Positions 45,780 through 57,149 of a stretch of 64,000 nucleotides of DNA are shown here, piece by piece (position 1 is the stretch's first letter; every line of letters begins with the position of its first letter). Below the pieces are notes generated by a model, which saw only the letters and a program-made list of their open reading frames with translations, was not told the origin of the DNA and made no database searches. A program made the position numbers and the translations under genes. Source of the DNA: Phyllostachys edulis (lineage: Eukaryota; Streptophyta; Magnoliopsida; Poales; Poaceae); NCBI GenBank assembly GCA_036346405.1, contig CM070568.1, positions 6,702,221 through 6,766,220 on the forward strand, given 5' to 3'.

Positions 45780-48700
45780 CCCCGCTAGGGTTTACATCCT
45801 TACTACTCCTCAGTCCTCAGAGCTCACTCTCCGGTCCGCCTCCCCAGCGCCCTTACTTCCCGTGTTCCTCCCAAGCCTCCCCTCTCTGCGCTGTCGTCCT
45901 CCCGTACGCCACCATCATCCCCGAGCCTCCTTTCTCCACGTCGTTGTCCTCCCCTATTTCGTCGTCATCCCTGAGCCTCCTCTCTCCCCGCGCCAGCGTC
46001 CTCCCTCTGCGACCCCCGACCTCGACTCCCTCTTCGTCCACGCCTCCCGTCAAGGTACGAGCTCACCACTTTGGATTGTGCTAGTAGAAGTTTCAAATTG
46101 TGCTGATTTGATTGACTCTAGCACTGGGATATTGCTTAATAATGTTGTGGGAGGTACGAGCTCATCGCTTTGGATTCTCTAATATTGTGTCATGTTATTC
46201 ATGCTCATCAGATCCCTCTGTTTCATTATGTTGATACTGTCTGGTCATTTTGCTCCATTCTATTGGTAGCTTCTGTTCACTGTGATTATTGTTCTACCAT
46301 TATTTATATTCCTGTCAATTAAAATATTGTGTAGTTGGTTCAATTGAAAAATTGACAGTGAACTCTCAATTGATGATTTATTTTGTTGTGAAGTTCTATC
46401 TTTTGAGCATTTTATCTTGATTTATTCAGTACTGATTTGTTAATCTTGCAGTAATATCATTTATTGATGCAGTACTAATTTGTTAATCTTACGAGATGGC
46501 ATCCACACCGTCTTCGCTGCCGTCATCGACGTCGCCGAATGCATCTGGATCTCCAAGGAAAGTGGTACCTAAGCGACATGCTAGAGGAATATCGAAAATG
46601 CCTATGGGTCGGATGACTATCACGGTCGTCAGTACCTCTAGGGTCCCTCTGCTTCCTGAGAAAGCAGCGGCAGCATTCCGGACCACCTACGATATACTTG
46701 GAAGGGAACGGGTCCCCATCACCACACAGAAATAGAAGGATCTGATGGCCGTAGAGAAAGCGCAGCTGTGGACTGAAATTACAACGTTGTTTGATATCCC
46801 ACTAGAAGTCTCCGAACTCGTGCGACGACAAGTGTTCCTCTTGATGGGACACGCTTGGAAGACTATCAAGAGCAAGCTTGTCACGGAGTACATGAACAAG
46901 GATCGGATGCCCTGCACAAAGTATAGTTTCGTGTAGTCGGATACATGGGACGCCTTTGTGCAGATGAAGACGACAGACGAATTTCAATAGCAAAGTGCGG
47001 CACACAAGGCTATCTAGGCACAAAACATTCACCCCCACAGACTTGGCACCGCTGGGTATGCAGGTTAAATCCAGGGATGGATGAGTGAGGAAAATGTGGC
47101 AATCCAGTCGCAGGTCTCCCCGCCAATTGCCGAGATCACAGACAAGTACCACCGAAACTGGTTAAGAGGGAGGGCCGAAATCACGTCGTCGGGCGCCATC
47201 ACTTTCACAAACCCGGAAGACGAGGAAGTGTCCCAATGCCTGGTAGGATATGTTGAATTACCTAGTTGTTAATAAGTCCGTAACTTCGTAGGGTCTAAAA
47301 TACACATGATAGCCTCTTGTAGCAAACATTGAGTACCCAATCTTCTCAGGGCTCCTTCGAAGCCGTAAGGGAGAAGGATATACTATCCACAGCCCTGGAA
47401 AACAAGGAGCACCCAGGTCGCACGCAAGGCCTTGGAGTTTATGTATCTTGGAGGGATGGATTCCCACACGACTCCGAGGCGTATAGGAGTCAGAAGAGAT
47501 CCAAGGCTGAACGCGAGGAACAGTTGAAAGAGGAGATTAGTGCACAATTTCAAGGACAGATAACATCATTGCTGGAACAAATGAATAAACTCATCAACCA
47601 ATCGCAAGCCGCCCCCGTGATTTTGGGAGCCAGTCCTCCTCAACATTGGAGTAGCGTTGCGTCCATGCCTGCACTTTCTGAACTTTGCCATGTCCCATTA
47701 CCTATCGACGTCATCCAGGTAATGTACATCTCTGGAATGCTCAAAAGATAGACCTATAGGACGCCTTAGCTAATTGTGTATCGTTTTGTAGGTGTCTACG
47801 CCCTGCAGGCTCCAAGTGAGGCTGGTTGGGTCTATTTCTATTGAGGCTGGGCGGGGGGTGGTGTATCCATGCTAGGAAGGGATAGTGGTGCATGGTGCCC
47901 AGCTGGCACAGCGTTATGCTAAGGTCCAGGTGTACATGATAATTTGATGGCCGTCCCACTGGAGAAGCGCCTGAATGAAGAGATCATAACACTAGGGAAT
48001 GCCTTGCACACTTATGTCCAGTGGCTCAAGAGGGACATCGCCCTTGACCCTGCAGTGCCGCGATCTCCACACGATGACCATGCCTCTCCAATAGTACCCT
48101 CGATGACTCCACCTTAACCCCCACTTCAGAAGGCCTCCATATCGGCTTTCGTGGAGAAGGCGCCCAAGAAACAAGAAAAGCGTGTCGAGTCGTCTCCCAA
48201 GAAGATAAATAGCACGCGAGACGCTAAGGCCAAATCGAAGAAAACTAAGGCGCCTCACAAGCCCGGCATGTACTCCCTCAGAATGCCATTGGTCTCCGAC
48301 ACAATATTACGCCACGTTGGTTTGGCTTGCGGGACTTTGCATGCCTAGTACATGCAGCAGACCGACGAGGCGAGAGAAGACCGGCCTATTGGATTCACCG
48401 TCAGCTACACGAAGAATCATTTCCTCCACAAGGCGGGCTACTTCATCGTGGGCTTCTAAGACTTATTTGATCTATTCAACCTCGGCGCCCTCGACGCCTC
48501 ACTTCTACGATGCTAGACACTGTAAGTGTGTACAATCAAGTTCTACATTCACGCAATACCGATAAATGTCATAACTCATTGCTTATGTATAGATACATAA
48601 TGTAAGAAGCCTGGCGATCACGACAACCGATGGGTTTCCTCGACCCACAGTTGATCTCTGAGCAAAGCATCATCCAAGACGCATCCTACGTCGAGAAGTA

Positions 48701-49530
48701 CATAACGAGAGGATTATTTACTCACCGCGATAAGGACTACATACCGGTGCCCTACAACCAGGGGTAAGTGCTTCACTACTTGCTATACAAATTTCATTTG
48801 TTCTTTATACGCAACACAAACTTAGGTTTAATGACTATAGCGACATACTCATAGGTACCACTGGATCCTTTTAGTCATTGTACTAAAGTAGAACAAGGTA
48901 ATATACCTTGATTCCCTAGGCGACAAAAAATACGACTTCACCATTGTGAAAAAATTACTCGACAGGTAAGCTCATTTCCTCCATATGTAACTCTATTGTA
49001 GTCTTCCTTCGTTTGAAATGTCCGAGGATAACTTTTTGGAATCACATAGGTCGTTTAGCGCCTATGTTGCCGTGGGAGGGACACACAAGGAACAGAGCGA
49101 TATCTCATGCGACACAGACTAAATTTTTCGTACTCGCTCTAAAGACAATAATCCTATATCACACTTCAGTAACTTCGCCTCTCGAATCGACTATACATAT
49201 ATCCTATATCACACTTCTATTTTTGCAAAGGCTACCAAGAACAACTACAAGGCAACGTATGTGCATTCTACGTTTGTCGTCATATGTTGGAAATCATGAG
49301 TGCTAAGAAAGGATCCAGAGATTTGTTAGTCAATCCTATATAATTATAAATTTAAATATATACGCTTACTACTTTACTCTTACTAGCGACAGGGCATGAC
49401 AATGGAAGAAAGTGCCTACCATCTAGACATACTTGCGGACATTCGAGGACAGCTTGCCATCTTCATCACGGGGGAGATCATTCAACAGAATGGAGAGTTT
49501 CACCCCGGCAACACCGATTTATTGTAATTC
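45780..49530 (+). pseudogene. Element B second gene: Transposase_24-like plus Ulp1-type protease
   Basis: After a C/T-rich leader and intron, coding begins at ATG 46496. The first part matches A gene two (L-W-T-E-I-T-T-L-F-D-I-P, W-K-T-I-K-S-K-L-V-T). The second (47329-47751) has H-P-G-R-T-Q-G-L-G. Near 48860 the protease histidine motif is readable as H-W-I-L-L-V-I with I-Y-L-D-S-L after it. At about 49235-49285, G-N-V-C-A-F-Y-V-C carries the expected catalytic cysteine. The last part ends near 49530 (F-I-T-G-E-I-I, G-E-F-H-P). Ulp1-type enzymes remove SUMO from proteins. Stops (for example 46735, 46938, 48347) and frame changes make this copy inactive. Introns between the parts retain GT and AG ends in several places, which explains some frame changes. 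Confidence 0.78.
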
Positions 49531-49639
49531 ACTTTGAGTTCTAATTCAAATCACTTTGTAATTTATATTGAGTTTTTAAATCACTTTGAGTTGTTCTATA
49601 TCAAATCAATTGTGATATATCTATTTTCTACTTGCTTGT

Positions 49640-49685
49640 TTTCAGAGGGCATGGCTAGCATTGCCTGAGTCTAGCCGAAAAACCT
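49640..49685 (+). terminator. Conserved stem-loop after second gene
   Basis: GTTTTCAGAGGGCATGGCTA with GGCTAG...CTAGCC, the same motif as at 45318-45415, placed 110 bases after the gene and directly before the terminal repeats. Confidence 0.45.
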
Positions 49686-49689
49686 AAAA

Positions 49690-50280
49690 ACCGTCTGTGA
49701 ATGCATACTATCATAGACGGTTACCACAAAAAATAGTCTATGAATGTATACTATCACAGATGGCTACCACCAACAAACCGTCTGTGATATGTCGGAAATC
49801 ACAGACAGCTGTTTTTACTAACCGTCTACGATATATATACAATCACAAACGGCTACTACTAACAATCGTCCGTGAGACCGTGATACGTATCCAATCACAG
49901 ATGGATACCACCAACAATCGTCTGCGATATGTCGGATATCACAGACGGCTACTACCAAAAATCATCTGTGATATGTCGGATATCACAGACGGCTATTACC
50001 AAAAACCGTATGTGATAATTATGATATCACATACGGTTATTTTCCTAACCATCTGTGTTATGTATCTAATCACAGACAGTTGGTACATAGAATCGTCTAT
50101 GATTGTTGGTCTTCACAGATGGTTAATACCATAAACCCGTCTATGTTGTCCTTATCACAGACGGCTCAAAAACCGTCTGTGATAACAGCCTGTTGTCACA
50201 GACACATAAAGTTAGATGGTTCAGAAACCGTCTATGATGACGATTTAGAACCGTCTGTGATGACCCTTTCTGTAGTAGTG
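49690..50280. repeat. Right subterminal repeat cluster of element B
   Basis: About 600 bp of palindromic units; many have the core ACAGACGGCTACTACC, a variant not prominent elsewhere. Ends with TGTAGTAGTG at 50280. Confidence 0.9.
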
Positions 50281-50325
50281 CCTATAGCTTCAACGATGTC
50301 TTGATGATTCCTTTGTAAAGCAAGT
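50281..50325 (-). pseudogene. Split hAT transposase, part 3 (45 bp)
   Basis: The 45 bases between elements B and C read, on the minus strand, L-A-L-Q-R-N-H-Q-D-I-V-E-A-I, which is exactly the stretch of the ZMYM1-like family expected between parts 2 and 4. The reading joins I-T-N-K-L-S from 52539 onward when element C and one AGT are removed. Confidence 0.85.
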
Positions 50326-50582
50326 CACTACTACACAAAGGGTCATCGAGCGATTCCAACGATCATCACAAAGCGATTTTCGAATCGTCTCAATTCATGT
50401 GTCTGCTAATAATACGATCATCATAGAAAGTTTTCAAACCGTCTGTGATGCATACTATCACAGACGGTTATTAACTCAAAACCGTCTCTCATAGTTGACT
50501 ATCATAGACGGTTTCTCGATGAAATCGTCTATGATAGCTGATCACAGATGGTTTGTACTTAGGAACCGTCTGTGATTGTGAT

Positions 50583-50630
50583 TCTCTATAAAATCTCCAA
50601 GTAGTGGCTGCATGTGCCTTTGAAACTGGC

Positions 50631-50729
<99 letters not shown>

Positions 50730-51000
50730 GTAGTCCTTGATAGCTAACTCGAGACTTGAATTCAAGTAGCGAGCTCGCTTTCATGTTCATCCTAAGCGTC
50801 TTGGTGAACCACGACATACTTCATCGAACTCGCACTTTGGAGTGTGTGATTTACTTCATGTGCCAGGTTCGATGAAGTATGTCGTGGTTCACCTGCACGT
50901 TTAGGATGAATGCCCAAGGAGCGAGCTAGCTACCTGGATTTAGGCCTCGAGTTTTAAAGGCACAAGCAGTCACTGCTTAGATATTTATAGAGAAGAGACC
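50583..51000 (+). repeat. Long inverted duplication forming a hairpin
   Basis: The arm beginning TTCTCTATAAAATCTCCAAG (about 50582) recurs in inverse order down to about 51000. The left arm is interrupted by the microsatellite. The best inner stem pairs 50782-50836 with 50861-50912 almost perfectly, around a 24-base loop; the outer stem continues through the CTCGAG and AGCGAGCT strings. The inner loop region (CGCACTTTGGAGTGTG) resembles the stems in element D at 58376-58914. The shape is that of a young miRNA or siRNA precursor; expression is not shown. Confidence 0.85.
50634..50726. repeat. AT microsatellite
   Basis: About 46 uninterrupted AT units within the left arm of the inverted duplication. 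Confidence 0.97.
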
Positions 51001-51492
51001 ATGAATGGAATGGTAGGACCTTGAGATGCAATGGAATAGAAAATTAATAAATAATTGATGATCAGAGGCACTAGCAGTGTATTTGCACCGGAGCGATGAA
51101 AACCCTAGCTGAGGTATCAAAACTCGAAAGGGCAGTGACCAGTTGCATGCATGGGAATACGGGACTATATAGTAGTACCGCCTCTTTAATTTGTGCTACT
51201 GGCTCTAAACTAGCGAATTGTGTATGTTTATTTTGTTACATTATTAAAACGATATATAAAGAAAATCACCACATTTGCTATTAAGGGCAAGAAATTACCA
51301 CATTAATAAAAGAGGATAAATATCTACCCGTCGATTGTGGTGGGTTAGATTATAACCGTGCAGTTCGATCACATATTTTAGGGATATTGCAGTTGTATAT
51401 GATATACAATGGAATTTTCAATCCACACAACAGAGTTGTCTAACAAATACAACTCTATTATCAAATTTAAGCATATATATTGTAGTATGTAG

Positions 51493-51521
51493 CCGCGTAA
51501 TTGTGCGGGGAATTCGACTAG
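51493..51521 (+). repeat. Candidate Helitron 3' end in element C
   Basis: A short stem CCGC/GCGG (51493-51508) is followed after about 9 bases by CTAG (51518-51521) and T. It fits the Helitron 3' pattern, but the stem is weak and no 5' end was found. Confidence 0.35.
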
Positions 51522-51899
51522 TTGTTTTGAAAGAGAGATGTATTTGTTATGCAACTCTAATGCAAAAATGGAGTTGTCTATACATCAAGGGTTTAATATT
51601 TTCTTAGGGGTAGGCCAACCTTCGTCCATCATCCAACAATTGAAGCACACACATGTCGAAGCACATCCAATTGCCAAAAAGAGTTTGGCTTACTTTCAAA
51701 AATATGAGCCACACATAACTAATTAGCAAGATCATTACAAATATAGTTTTGTTTGCAATACAATTGTAAAAAATTTATAATATCTATATCAAATCAGTAT
51801 CCACCGTTATGATCTAGACTTACCAAATAAACAATCTAGAACATATTATTTTTCCTCTAATCAGCGTAGGAATTTCTAGCCACTAATTAAAGAGCGAAT

Positions 51900-52076
51900 C
51901 TATGGACCATGGTGAAGTAGATGGCATGGATCTGTGAAACATGGAATAGATGTTGGGCCGTGGATGACATTGCAAACGGAAGGCTTGTCCGCAGCTTAGG
52001 CCAGGTTGCGACCAGAGAGGTGCGAGTAGACAAGCACAATGTAGGCCAATACGACCAGCACGAGAGGGGAAGCCAT
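51900..52076 (-). pseudogene. Small secreted-peptide-like gene, one stop
   Basis: On the minus strand a 58-codon frame starts at ATG 52076 and ends TAG at 51900, with one internal TAA at codon 27. The first 26 residues (M-A-S-P-L-V-L-V-V-L-A-Y-I-V-L-V-Y) look like a signal peptide. The remainder has three cysteines (V-C-N-V, P-C-F, P-C-H) in a short mature part. A TATA-like TTTATAAATA (52150-52141) lies about 65 bp upstream of the ATG. The upstream region (52085-52215) is clearly homologous to 56750-56876 in element D, where the following codons differ. I do not recognise the peptide family. It is probably captured plant sequence. Confidence 0.5.
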
Positions 52077-52269
52077 TTGGAGGTTGTGGAGAAAGAGGAT
52101 CAAGGAGGTTCGTGAGAAATCCATTTCGAAAGCAGATGTCTATTTATAAAACAAGTACTGAAGCCAGTGCAGGAGATGAAGAGATACATTGGGAGCCATA
52201 GCGACATTGGTGCGTTTAAATGAGCAATCGGATGACTTGAAGTATCATAGACTAGGAAGGGGAACGAGC

Positions 52270-52538
52270 AGGATATGACAGACGGTTCTATTATGGAACC
52301 GTATGTGATACATAATTACCAAAGACGGTTCTTGTTAAGAACCGTCTGTGAATTATCACAACTGGTTCTAATGAAAAACCGCCTGTGACGTCTTCAATTA
52401 TCACAGGCGGTTATTATTAAAACCATCCGTGATAATTACGTATCACAGACGGTTCTAGCTATCGCTACATACTACAGATGGTTATTATTAACAACCGTCT
52501 GTGATGAGGTGTCCAGTATAGCCTGTTTTGTAGTAGTG
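52270..52538. repeat. Right subterminal repeat cluster of element C
   Basis: ACAGACGGTT palindromes to the terminal TTTTGTAGTAGTG. The matching left cluster occupies about 50345-50580. Confidence 0.9.
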
Positions 52539-53638
52539 AGTGATAGCTTATTTGTTATGTTCAACAATGTTATAAAAAAAATGCATGATGAATACAAATT
52601 TAAAGGATTCCATCTTTTTCATCAAACCTGCTGCTCCACCATGACTTGTGTTTTGACAAGCATCTTCACTTATAAGCTCTAGCACATCCACATCTGCCTC
52701 CCACATTTGGTATATACAAAGTAATGTTTTGAGATGTGAGCCCCATCGAGTATCTCCATGTCTAGCTAGGCCAGATTCCTGATGCAGCCCTCTCCTAGCA
52801 GATATCAAACCATTCTCCAAGTTCTTCAACAGGATGTCATGATGCTTTTCAATCAACACATCTTTTCTCTTGCAAGATGCGCTAACAACAATCACTATCA
52901 GGGGAACATAACTAACAGTAGTCACTATTAGGGGAACATAGTTGAAGAAATCAACAATAGCTCTACTACAACTTGCAACAGTGACAGCCACCAACTGTAA
53001 CTGGTGGGTGAAACAATGGACGTGGAAAGTATTTGGATTCTCATCTCGAATAAGTTTTTGCAAGCCATTAAATTCTCCTCTCATATTTGAAGCTCCATCA
53101 TAGCCTTGCCCATGAAGCCTAGAAATAGGTAAACCATGACGATCAAGCAAACTAACCAAAGCATCCTTCAATGCTGCAGATGTACAATTTGTGATATGCT
53201 TCATAGCAAGAAACCTTTCCATAACCTTCCCTTGATTGTTAAAAATTTGCATGCCACAAATTTTACAAAGTTAGAACAATTGTACAATACAACAATGTAA
53301 AAATTGAATGACTAAAAAAAAGATGTACAACAAATCTCACAATCACCGCCATTTGCTCCTTTATTGATACATCTCGAGGCTCATCAATAAGAACTGCGAA
53401 ATTCCTATCTCCAATCTCACCCTTAATCACTTTCGTGACCTCTTGTGCGCAAGCTTTGGAGAGCTCTTTTTGAATATCTGCACAAGTCATAACTGCATGC
53501 CCAGGAGCTGTATCAATTGCATACATCACTTCCTCCTTATCCTTGTACCATCCAACAACTCTTTGAAATTACATTTGTTGATGGAAGTGGAGGATACATC
53601 ATGTCCACAAAAAGCTTCACCTTGTGATAAGAGATATC
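52539..53638 (-). pseudogene. Split hAT transposase, part 2 (catalytic region)
   Basis: On the minus strand this reads Q-G-E-A-F-C-G-H-D, E-V-T-K-V-I, F-A-V-L-I-D-E (first acidic catalytic position of the DUF4371 type), then R-L-H-G-Q-G-Y-D-G-A-S-N-M-R-G, H-C-F-T-H-Q-L-Q-L, S-A-S-C-K-R-K-D and R-H-G-D-T-R-W-G-S-H. These are the hallmarks of ZMYM1-like hAT transposases. About 80 bases of non-coding, intron-like sequence lie near 53260-53340. A 30-bp in-frame tandem duplication (52891-52950) repeats Y-V-P-L-I-V. A frameshift in a T-run occurs near 52575. The left edge abuts element C and the right edge the solo LTR. Confidence 0.9.
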
Positions 53639-55644
53639 TATAACACCCTGGCTAATCGGAAGCCAAGATGTAACTTAGCCTAACAAACCAAAGGTTTTAA
53701 TCAAAACCGAAACTACAACTTTTTAATCAAATCAACTATGAATGACAACTAGATACAAACTAAACATTTCTAATAACAATGCTAACATAAAAATTTCAAT
53801 GAAAAACTAGAATCAAAACCACAATTATTACAACTCAAGCAAGATTATAAACATCATGGATAAAATCCAACTAGATGGAAACATCTTCTAATATTTGAAA
53901 CTCTGAAAGAAACTATTTGAAGTACCAAAAGACCAATTATTACATTAATTGTTTCTAGATGGAAGAAGATAATAGAAATATTATTTTGGTAGTGGAGTGT
54001 GCAACAACGTGGTATGCATCCGTGAGCTACTTTCCTCAAAGAATGTCATCCTCGGTGGTTACCTAAACAATAAAAGGCAAGAGTGAGACCGAGACTCAGC
54101 AAATACAATTGAACATCAAAGGAAATATCGAATCAACGACAGATCAGTCGTAATATATCGAATACATAATAAAATGCTATGCTCTTGATACAAAACATGC
54201 ATATGTGATCTCCACTTCTCTTCTGCATATACCGGTATAGCCAGTGTAATACCCGTCAGTGTTCACTTATACCTGTATTATCAAAATACGGGGATCCAAA
54301 GCCTGTATGAAGAATCTTTCATATGAGGATCTAATTGCCCATATTAAAAATATGGGGATCTCAATACCCACTCCCGTGGGTTAAGCATGAATGATTGAAA
54401 TGACGGTAATGAAATGAATGAAGTCTCCCATACATGCAAATTCGATATCAACAACAAACGGAAGCATGTAAAGAACAGTAATACTCATACTTCATATGGT
54501 TTAACCAAATCATAGTCAAATAACCAATTCGAATAGACAACATTCAAGATGACTCAAAATATAATTTCCTTTTGCGTTGCGACAAGTTGGAAGGTAAAGA
54601 AGGCGAAACCAAACCCAAGGTCACTCGGACTACAATAAATACTTTACTCAAAACAAGTTTTGACGAGATAAAACAATGCTATTCGCAACGCTCTAAACCT
54701 CACTCCCAAAAACCCATATTTTATATATTTAATCTACTCAAACGACACGACGAACTAGCAGTAACTCAAAACTGGACAGCGACCTTCTAAAAAACATATC
54801 TCCTATTCTGCTTATCATAAAAAGGCATTTTTAGTCTCTCTGGAAATATTACGAAATTTTCTACAAAAGTTAAGTTCGCGAGATCTCCTAATTCTGCATT
54901 TAACTAATTTTAACAAACAGACGAAAAACACTGTCAAAAACTGACTGACGTTCTGGACAGCATCATTAAAATGGCTATAACTTTCATTTGGCTGATCACA
55001 AAATTATGTTCTTTAATATTATGGAAATCTAAGATAATTTCCTACAAAAGTCATGTTGGTCGACATCCCTGATTTGGCAATTATCCAATTTTAGTGTATA
55101 AATTACTACGACAGCTATAGCTTGACAGAGGTTCTGGATAGCAACAATGCAATTAACATAACTCAAAAACTACACCTCCAAATAATGTGAATCAAGATCC
55201 TATAGAAACTTAATGAAATTTTCTACAATTCTTTAGAAGACACAAAAACCTTAATTTCATATTGAACAAATCCTAAACTGCTGATCAACGTGACTACAGA
55301 TTATTGAATCTATTATAGCAGGAACACCAATCCACTAATCGACATCAATCGCATAGAAAGAATTAAACAAATCAACGAAGGATTGAAGATCACCCTTGAA
55401 GACACACTAAAACCCTCTGAAATCTCCGCGAGAATCTCCTCTCCCCTTCCTTCTCTTCCTCCTTTCTTTCTCTTCCACCTTCTTTCTTCTATTGGTCGAG
55501 CAAGGAGGCAGCAACACTTGGGAGGGGAGGTGCTACAGTGGTTGTGCTACAGTAGCCATGGTGGCGCTACAGTAGCAGGAACTAGGGTTTGGGTGGCCTT
55601 CTCCCTTCCTTTTAACACTACTACAAAACAGGCTATAGTAGACG

Positions 55645-55960
55645 CCCCATCACAGACGGTTCCTTTGGAACCGTCTGTGTTGGGTCAGTCCGAACCTGCG
55701 TCTGGCGCGGAACAACTATCACAGACGGTATTTTTTAGAACCGTATGTGATAGTCATCTATCATAGACGGTTGATAAATAGAACCGTCTGTGAATTATCA
55801 CAGACGGTTCTATCCAAAAACCGTCTGTGATAATCCTCAATCACGAGCGGTTTTACGTTACAACCGTCGGTAGTATCACGAGCGGTTCTTAATTAGAAGC
55901 GCTCGTGATATTTGAGTTATCACGAGATGGTTCTAATTAAGAACCGTCGTGATATCTCCC
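55645..55960. repeat. Left subterminal repeat cluster of element D
   Basis: The outer units have the core ACAGACGGTT; from about 55840 inward the core changes to CACGAGCGGTT. Confidence 0.9.
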
Positions 55961-56960
55961 ATCGCCAAGATCTTTGCGTCTGTGTCCATCGCCGCCTTTC
56001 GCCGCGATGGGCCGCCTCTCGCCATCGCCGCGAGGGAGCAACCCGGCCGCCCGCGGCGGCTCCAGATCAACATACCTACACACTTCAAGATGTCGATGGG
56101 ATGAGGAGCTCTTACTATGGGCAAATAGATATAGTAACTTCACCTCCAAACTTTTTTTTTTCATTTTGTAATTTTCATATATATAGCCAAACAATGTGGC
56201 GTTAAACACAAAAAGATTAAAAACTAGAAACCTATCTAGTGGCGGAGGTAGGTGCTATCTCCGTCTTCAATACTTCAGTGGCGGCGGCGTTGAGGTGGAC
56301 GGTTCATGATCGAATGAAGCTTGAAATCGTCCACCGCCACGCAGCGCTGTTCGAGTGTGTCCGAAGATCCTCGGATTGTTGAACCAAGAAGAATTGAGCC
56401 CATAGGCTCTCTTCTCTTGCTTGAGGGTCTCGGCACGGTCGACTCAATCGCTTGTTGCCTCGATTAAGCGGTCAAGTGACGACAAGCCTCCTCAGAGCGT
56501 GCAACCGTTTTGGAGGACCACGTCGACGACACGATAAACTCGCCGAAGTGGGAGATCACCGGAAGACACGGCGGAGGAGAATGTCAAGACGGCGGAAGGT
56601 GGCGTCACCGCTCCGGCAAATTCTCGGACAGAGGAGTGAAGACATTGTTGAAATAGTGTTCTTCAAGAAGACGATTCAACGTCAAATGAGAGAGGTGCTG
56701 CGTCTGATGTGTGTCTGAAGAGAAGGCAGCCATTAATTTCTGTTTTTGTGGAGAAAGGGGATCAAGGAGGTTGTGTGAAATACATTGTAGAAGGGGACAC
56801 ATCTATATATAGAACAAGTTCTAAAGCCGGAACGGGAGACGAAGAGATATTTGGGGAGGTAGCGACGTTGGAAAATGAAGAGATGAAGCTGCGCCGTGTG
56901 ATCGTGAGACGAAGCTAGAGCATGCAGGAAAATGAAGACGAAGAGACACGCGGGAAAATG
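55961..56960. other. Element D left module with promoter-like segment
   Basis: Contains a GC-rich start (55965-56080) and AT-rich middle. The segment 56750-56876 matches the upstream region of the peptide-like gene in C and includes a TATA-like CTATATATAG. Read on the minus strand, the next ATG (56733) opens a 42-codon frame to 56605 with no recognisable features. No protein family is recognised in this module. Confidence 0.5.
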
Positions 56961-56964
56961 ATGA

Positions 56965-57130
56965 GAGTTATCACAGACGGTTCCGTTGTACAACCGTCGT
57001 GAAAGGAATCACGAGCGGTTCTATTTAAAACCGCTCAGGATATCCATATCACGAGCGGTTGTAGTGAAAAACCGCTCAGGATCGTTCCATATCACGAGCG
57101 GTTCTCGTTAGAAACCGTCGTGATATAATT
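56965..57130. repeat. Internal repeat cluster of element D
   Basis: Mostly units with the CACGAGCGGTT core and AACCGCTC inverse. A TATA-like TTTTTATAAGG (57128-57138) follows, just upstream of the second gene leader. Confidence 0.85.
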
Positions 57131-57149
57131 TTTATAAGGCGGAAACGCT

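Larger units (their letters stand above)
36782..50280 (+). mobile_element. CACTA element B, multi-cassette
   Basis: Ends CACTACTACAAAAGG and the inverse of CACTACTACAGAAAGG, flanked by the 3-bp duplication CCT (36779-36781 and 50281-50283). Length 13.5 kb including a truncated copia insertion. Inside are six repeat clusters separating, in order, an unknown ORF, an F-box gene fragment, a GRF zinc-finger gene (minus), TNP2 remnants and the second gene with a Ulp1-type protease region. It splits the ZMYM1-like hAT gene. Confidence 0.92.
50326..52538. mobile_element. CACTA element C, non-autonomous
   Basis: Ends CACTACTACACAAAGG and the inverse of CACTACTACAAAACAGG, flanked by the 3-bp duplication AGT (50323-50325 and 52539-52541). 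Length 2.2 kb. It carries subterminal repeats at both ends, a long inverted duplication with an AT microsatellite, a Helitron-like terminus and a small secreted-peptide-like pseudogene. No transposase. Confidence 0.92.

Noticed and set aside
50634..50726. AT microsatellite as a regulatory or terminator element
   Set aside because: A simple repeat with no independent sign of function; it merely interrupts one arm of the inverted duplication.
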